From Pseudomonadota bacterium (GTDB lineage Bacteria > Pseudomonadota > Alphaproteobacteria > Acetobacterales > Acetobacteraceae), in the NCBI GenBank assembly GCA_021808185.1, contig JAKBCB010000113.1, positions 1 through 9,505 of the forward strand: 9,505 nt of DNA, given 5' to 3'. How positions within the stretch are numbered: the first letter of the stretch is position 1; the number at the start of each line of letters is the position of its first letter. This document shows positions 6,082 to 9,505 of this stretch, piece after piece. Below the pieces are notes generated by a model. That model did no database searches, had not been told where the DNA came from, and saw only the letters and a program-made list of their open reading frames with translations. The position numbers were made by a program, and so were the translations under genes.

Positions 6082-7491
6082 ATGACAGCGCTGGAATTGC
6101 TGACCCCCGCCGAGATGGGCCGCGCCGACCGTGCGTCGGTCGCTCTCGGCCGGCCGGTGGCGTGGCTGATGGAGAACGCCGGGCGGGCGGTGGCGCGCGC
6201 GGTGCGGCAACGCTTCGCGCCGTGCCGGGTGCTGGTGCTGTGCGGCCCCGGCAACAACGGCGGCGACGGCTACGTGGCCGCGCGGTGGCTGGAAGGCTGG
6301 GGCTGGCCGGTCGCGGTGGCGGCGCTCGCGCCGCCGGCCGGCGATGCCGTCCAGGCCGCCGCCGGCTGGCGCGGACCAAGGGTGCCCTTCTCGGTTGCCG
6401 AGGCGCGCCGCGCGGATCTGGTGATCGACGCGGTGTTCGGCGCGGGGCTGGTCCGCGACGTGGCCGCCGACGTGGCCGAGGTGCTGCGGGCGGCGGCGCG
6501 GGTGGTGGCCATCGATGTGCCGAGCGGCCTCGACGGCGCCACCGGGCAGGTGCGCGGCTTCGCGGCGCAGGCCCTGCTGACCGTGACCTTCTTCCGCGCC
6601 AAGCCCGGCCACCTCCTGCTGCCGGGCCGGACGCTGTGCGGCGAAACCGTGCTGGCCGATATCGGCATCCCGGCCGCCGTGCTGGACGGGATCGACCCGC
6701 GCACATGGCGCAACGGGCCAAGACTATGGCCATTAGCCTTCCCCGGTCCCGGCGCGCACAAATACGCACGCGGCGACGTGACCGTGCTCGGCGGGGCCAT
6801 GCCGGGCGCGGCGCGACTCGCGGCCCTGGCGGCGCGGCGGGCCGGGGCGGGGATCGTCACCATCGCGGCGGCCGACCCGCTGGGGATTTATCGCGCGGGC
6901 GAACCGGGGACGATCGTGGACGAACGGCCTTTGGCCACGCTGCTCGCCGACCCAAGGCGCGGCACATGGGTCTGCGGCCCCGGCCTCGCACCGGAGGCGG
7001 CGCGCGCGGCATTGCCCAGCCTCGTCGCGGCAGGACGGCGCGTGGTCGCCGACGCGGGGGTGTTCTCGGCCTTCGCGGGCGACCCGGAGGGCGTGCGGGG
7101 GGCCACGGTACTGACCCCGCATGAGGGCGAGTTCGCGCGCATGTTCGGCCCGATCGGCGCGGACCGGCTCGCGGCGGCCCGCGCGGCGGCGGCGCGGTGC
7201 GGCGCCGTGGTGCTGCTCAAGGGCGCCGACACCGTGATCGCCGCGCCCGACGGGCGGGCGGCGATCAATGATTCGGCGCCGCCCTGGCTCGCCACCGCCG
7301 GCTCCGGCGACACGCTCGCGGGCGTGATCGCGGCGTTGCTGGCCCAAGGCATGCATGGGTGGGAAGCCGCCTGCGCCGGGGCGTGGCTGCACGGCCGGGC
7401 CGGCGTGCACGCCGGGGCGCATCTGATCGCCGAGGATCTCGCCCAGGCCCTGCCCCGCGCCTTCGCCGACGCCGCCGCCGACCAGGAGTGA
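6082..7491 (+). CDS. nnr: Bifunctional NAD(P)H-hydrate epimerase / ADP-dependent NAD(P)H-hydrate dehydratase
   Basis: The enzyme repairs NAD(P)HX, the hydrated form of NAD(P)H made by heat, acid or GAPDH side reaction. The N-terminal YjeF domain (about 1-210) epimerises R- and S-NAD(P)HX. The C-terminal ribokinase-like domain (about 220-469) dehydrates the S form using ADP. Seen in the epimerase domain are GPGNNGGDGYVAARWL (55-70) and IDVPSGLDG (144-152). In the dehydratase domain are HKYARGDVTVLGG (226-238), LTPHEGEFARMFG (344-356), LLKGADTVIA (378-387) and TAGSGDTLAGVIAALL (405-420), with D410 the expected catalytic aspartate. The 469-residue length is usual for the fused bacterial protein. 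GGAGGG (6072-6077) stands 4 bases before the ATG. A TAGACT (6052-6057) could be a -10 element, without a convincing -35. The malonyl-CoA decarboxylase gene follows after 4 bases. Confidence 0.96.
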   Translation: MTALELLTPAEMGRADRASVALGRPVAWLMENAGRAVARAVRQRFAPCRVLVLCGPGNNGGDGYVAARWLEGWGWPVAVAALAPPAGDAVQAAAGWRGPRVPFSVAEARRADLVIDAVFGAGLVRDVAADVAEVLRAAARVVAIDVPSGLDGATGQVRGFAAQALLTVTFFRAKPGHLLLPGRTLCGETVLADIGIPAAVLDGIDPRTWRNGPRLWPLAFPGPGAHKYARGDVTVLGGAMPGAARLAALAARRAGAGIVTIAAADPLGIYRAGEPGTIVDERPLATLLADPRRGTWVCGPGLAPEAARAALPSLVAAGRRVVADAGVFSAFAGDPEGVRGATVLTPHEGEFARMFGPIGADRLAAARAAAARCGAVVLLKGADTVIAAPDGRAAINDSAPPWLATAGSGDTLAGVIAALLAQGMHGWEAACAGAWLHGRAGVHAGAHLIAEDLAQALPRAFADAAADQE

Positions 7492-7495
7492 ACGC

Positions 7496-8827
7496 ATGAA
7501 CGACATCGCAGCCCCCGGCCTGCTCGACCGCGCCGTGCGGCGCATCCAGGATGTCTGGCGCGACATGGCCTCCGGCGTCGCGCGCGTGGACGACGACAGC
7601 ATCGACGCCCAGATGCGCGCCTGCCTCGCCGGACGCGGCGGCGAGGTGAGTGCCCGCAACCGCGCCGCCAAGCTGGCACAAGCCTATCTCGGGCTGGACG
7701 AGGCCGGCCGCCGCGGCTTCCTGGGCACGCTCGCGGGCTTCGACGCCGACCCCGAGCCAGTCGCCGAGGCGTACGAAGCGGTGCGGACGGCAACAAGCCC
7801 CGCCGAGCGAGCGACGGCCAAGGCCGGGCTGCGGCGCGCGCTCGATCCGCCGCGCGCGCGGCTGCTGACGCAGTTCACCGCGATCCCCGACGGGGTGAAA
7901 TTCCTGGTCGATCTGCGCGCCACCCTGCTCGACCTGATGCGCGGCGACCCGATGCTGATGGCGCTGGACAGCGATTTGCGCGCGCTGCTGGCAAGCTGGT
8001 TCGATGTCGGGTTTCTCGACCTGCGGCGCATCGACTGGAACAGTCCCGCCGCCCTGCTGGAAAAGCTCGCCGGGTACGAGGCGGTGCATGGTGTCCGCTC
8101 CTGGCGGGACATGAAGAACCGGCTGGATTCCGACCGCCGCTGCTACGCCTTCTTCCATCCCCGCATGCCGACCGAGCCGCTGATCTTCGTCGAGGTGGCG
8201 CTGGTGGAGGGGCTCGCGGACAGCGTGCAGCGCCTGCTCGACCCGAAGGCGCCGCTGCTCGACACGAAGGAGGCGGATACCGCCATTTTCTACTCGATCA
8301 GCAACTGCCAGCGCGGCCTGTCCGGGATCAGCTTCGGGAATTTCCTCATCAAGCGGGTGGTCGAGGAACTGTCCGGCGAGGTGCGCAACCTCAAGGCCTT
8401 CGCCACACTCTCGCCGGTGCCCGGCTTCCGCCGCTGGCTCGACACGGCGATGGCTGATCCGGCGGTGGTCGGCGAGGCGGAGGCGCCGCCGTTGCGCGCA
8501 GCCCTGGCCAGCGGCGCGCCGGCCGCGGCCCGGCAGGCGGCGGAGCCGGTGCTGGCGCGGCTGTGCGCGCGCTATCTGCTGCTGGAGGGCAAGGGCACGC
8601 GCGCGCTGGACCCGGTGGCACATTTCCACCTCAGCAACGGCGCCCGGCTGGAGCGGATCATGCTGGGCGCCGATACCTCGGCCAAGGGGGTGCGGGAGAG
8701 TGCCACGCTGATGGTCAACTATCTGTACGACCCGGCGAAGATCGAGCAATACCACGAGGACTACGCGGGCGAGGGCAAGCGCAACGCGGCCACCGCCGTG
8801 CGCCGGCTCGCGCGCGGTGGTGCGTAA
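7496..8827 (+). CDS. matA: Malonyl-CoA decarboxylase
   Basis: This 443-residue single-polypeptide enzyme converts malonyl-CoA to acetyl-CoA and CO2. The helical N-terminal region (about 1-130) holds RAAKLAQAYLGLDEAGRRGF (56-75). The catalytic GNAT-like domain contains FLVDLRATLL (136-145), YEAVHGVRSWRDMKNRL (194-210), RCYAFFHPRMPTEPLIFVEV (215-234), AIFYSISNCQRGLSGISFG (263-281), NFLIKRVVEEL (282-292) and KAFATLSPVPGF (300-311). Late in the protein, VAHFHLSNGARLERI (374-388) contains H378, which aligns with the catalytic histidine known from human MLYCD. The rhizobial homologue is MatA of the mat (malonate) operon, but no matB or matC is visible here. AGGAG (7484-7488) lies 7 bases before the ATG and inside the end of nnr, so the two genes are very probably co-transcribed and perhaps translationally coupled. 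Cytosolic; no signal or targeting sequence. Confidence 0.95.
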   Translation: MNDIAAPGLLDRAVRRIQDVWRDMASGVARVDDDSIDAQMRACLAGRGGEVSARNRAAKLAQAYLGLDEAGRRGFLGTLAGFDADPEPVAEAYEAVRTATSPAERATAKAGLRRALDPPRARLLTQFTAIPDGVKFLVDLRATLLDLMRGDPMLMALDSDLRALLASWFDVGFLDLRRIDWNSPAALLEKLAGYEAVHGVRSWRDMKNRLDSDRRCYAFFHPRMPTEPLIFVEVALVEGLADSVQRLLDPKAPLLDTKEADTAIFYSISNCQRGLSGISFGNFLIKRVVEELSGEVRNLKAFATLSPVPGFRRWLDTAMADPAVVGEAEAPPLRAALASGAPAAARQAAEPVLARLCARYLLLEGKGTRALDPVAHFHLSNGARLERIMLGADTSAKGVRESATLMVNYLYDPAKIEQYHEDYAGEGKRNAATAVRRLARGGA

Positions 8828-8859
8828 GCGCGGATGGCCGGGTTGCGCGAATTCCCTGG

Positions 8860-8887
8860 TTGAAGGCAGCGGCATCCGACGTACAAC
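8860..8887 (+). promoter_or_regulatory. Candidate sigma-70-type promoter for the E1/transketolase-like gene
   Basis: TTGAAG (8860-8865) and TACAAC (8882-8887) are separated by 16 bases and each match 4 of 6 consensus positions. They lie in the 87-base gap after the malonyl-CoA decarboxylase gene, a stretch lower in GC than its surroundings. A Shine-Dalgarno sequence AGGGAG (8898-8903) follows, so a short leader of about 20 bases is predicted. Confidence 0.4.
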
Positions 8888-8914
8888 AATAGCCGTCAGG
8901 GAGAGAAAAACGCC

Positions 8915-9502
8915 ATGAACGCACCGCTGGCCCCGACCGTGCCAGACCTGACGGCGGAGCGCCGCCTGGCGCTGCTGCGGCAGATCGAGCGCAAGCTGCT
9001 CTGGCTGTCGTCCTGGATGATCCACACCGCCAACCACCTCCGCCCCAATCGCGACGGGCTGAAGGTGGGCGGGCATCAGGCGTCCTGCGCCTCGGTGATC
9101 TCGATCATGGCGGCGCTGTATTTCGAGGTGCTGCGCCCGCAGGACCGCGTGGCGGTCAAGCCGCACGCGGGCCCGGTGTTCCACGCCATGAATTACCTGT
9201 TCGGCCGACAGGTTCGCGAAAAGATGGAGGGATTGCGCGCCTTCGGCGGGGCGCAGCCGTACCCCAGCCGCGTCAAGGACGGGCCGGAGGTTGATTTCTC
9301 CACCGGCTCCGTCGGCCTCGGCGTCGCCATGACCAGCTTTTCCGCGCTGATGGCCGACTACGTGCGGCTGCACGGGCTGATGACGCACGACATTCCGCCC
9401 GGCCGGCACATCGCCATAGCGGGCGACGCGGAACTCGACGAAGGCAATATCTACGAGGCGCTGCTGGAGGGCTGGAAGCACGACGTGCGCAACGTCTGGT
9501 AG
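8915..9502 (+). CDS. AceE/transketolase-like thiamine-diphosphate enzyme, N-terminal part ending at an in-frame TAG
   Basis: The 195 visible residues are the start of a thiamine-diphosphate enzyme related to homodimeric pyruvate dehydrogenase E1 (AceE) and transketolase. Seen are KVGGHQASCASVISIMAALY (50-69, compare GGHMASFQS in AceE), KPHAGPVFHAMNYL (82-95), the phosphate-binding turn DFSTGSVGLGVAM (127-139) and the first half of the ThDP motif, IAGDAELDEGNIYEALLEGW (168-187). In this family the motif runs on through a hydrophobic strand to an Asn about 30 residues after the GD. Here the frame stops with TAG (9500-9502) right after RNVW, before that Asn, and the window ends three bases later. 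The family protein has roughly 750-900 residues, so this is not a complete enzyme. From memory of close relatives the next residue should be Trp (TGG), one base from TAG. A nonsense mutation, sequencing error or contig-end error are all possible. AGGGAG (8898-8903) supports the start. Confidence 0.85.
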   Translation: MNAPLAPTVPDLTAERRLALLRQIERKLLWLSSWMIHTANHLRPNRDGLKVGGHQASCASVISIMAALYFEVLRPQDRVAVKPHAGPVFHAMNYLFGRQVREKMEGLRAFGGAQPYPSRVKDGPEVDFSTGSVGLGVAMTSFSALMADYVRLHGLMTHDIPPGRHIAIAGDAELDEGNIYEALLEGWKHDVRNVW

Positions 9503-9505
9503 ATC

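Noticed and set aside
5981..6769. N-terminal extension of the ParA frame up to 6769.
   Set aside because: It would lie antisense to nnr and precede the canonical ParA start. The extension is Arg/Pro-rich and has no homology I recognise.
8828..8852. Possible terminator hairpin after matA from CGCG repeats.
   Set aside because: The arms are only 4 bases, the loop is long and no T-tract follows.
7265..9481. A 738-codon open frame on the minus strand under nnr, matA and the E1-like gene.
   Set aside because: It runs antisense through three clearly conserved genes, and its product shows only His/Gln/Arg-rich composition.

Overview
The window is GC-rich, densely coded chromosomal DNA with short intergenic gaps. 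The gene set suggests an alphaproteobacterium, perhaps Acetobacteraceae/Rhodospirillales: a SUF operon led by an Rrf2-type regulator, a P1B-5 ATPase with a hemerythrin tail, single-gene malonyl-CoA decarboxylase, and an AceE/transketolase-like E1. The taxonomic call is inference from gene content and base composition, since no rRNA or other marker is present. I see no tRNA, rRNA, CRISPR array, insertion sequence or prophage.

Left block (1-3259), iron. On the minus strand an Rrf2-family Fe-S regulator (298-795) is followed after 9 bases by the start of sufB (288 leftward, cut by the window edge), so the SUF Fe-S assembly operon runs out of the left end. Facing away, on the plus strand, is a 757-residue P1B-type ATPase (986-3259). 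Its TPCP and QEAID membrane motifs and C-terminal hemerythrin domain mark it as P1B-5, the class of S. meliloti Nia (Ni/Fe transport). The 190-base divergent region holds a perfect 13-base palindrome just upstream of the regulator. A coherent reading is iron-sulfur biogenesis and metal export arranged back to back, possibly sharing control.

Middle block (3301-5980). Two plus-strand single genes, a Nudix hydrolase and an EamA/DMT-family exporter, each have a -35/-10-like element ending exactly 6 bases before the ATG, which suggests leaderless mRNAs. They converge on a minus-strand pair: a solitary ParA-type ATPase whose stop overlaps (ATGA) the start of a small four-helix CopD-like membrane protein.

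Right block (6082-9505). A fused NAD(P)HX epimerase/dehydratase (nnr) and a malonyl-CoA decarboxylase are separated by 4 bases with a good Shine-Dalgarno sequence, so they look co-transcribed. After an 87-base gap with a plausible promoter comes the N-terminal part of an AceE/transketolase-like thiamine-diphosphate enzyme. Its frame meets a TAG three bases before the window ends, inside the cofactor-binding motif, where the family is expected to continue. This is either a nonsense mutation or a sequence error.

Most of the window is ordinary housekeeping and accessory metabolism. The observations most worth checking are the in-frame TAG, the leaderless promoter pair, and the palindrome in the suf/P1B-5 divergent region. 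I did not find a convincing new multi-gene system.
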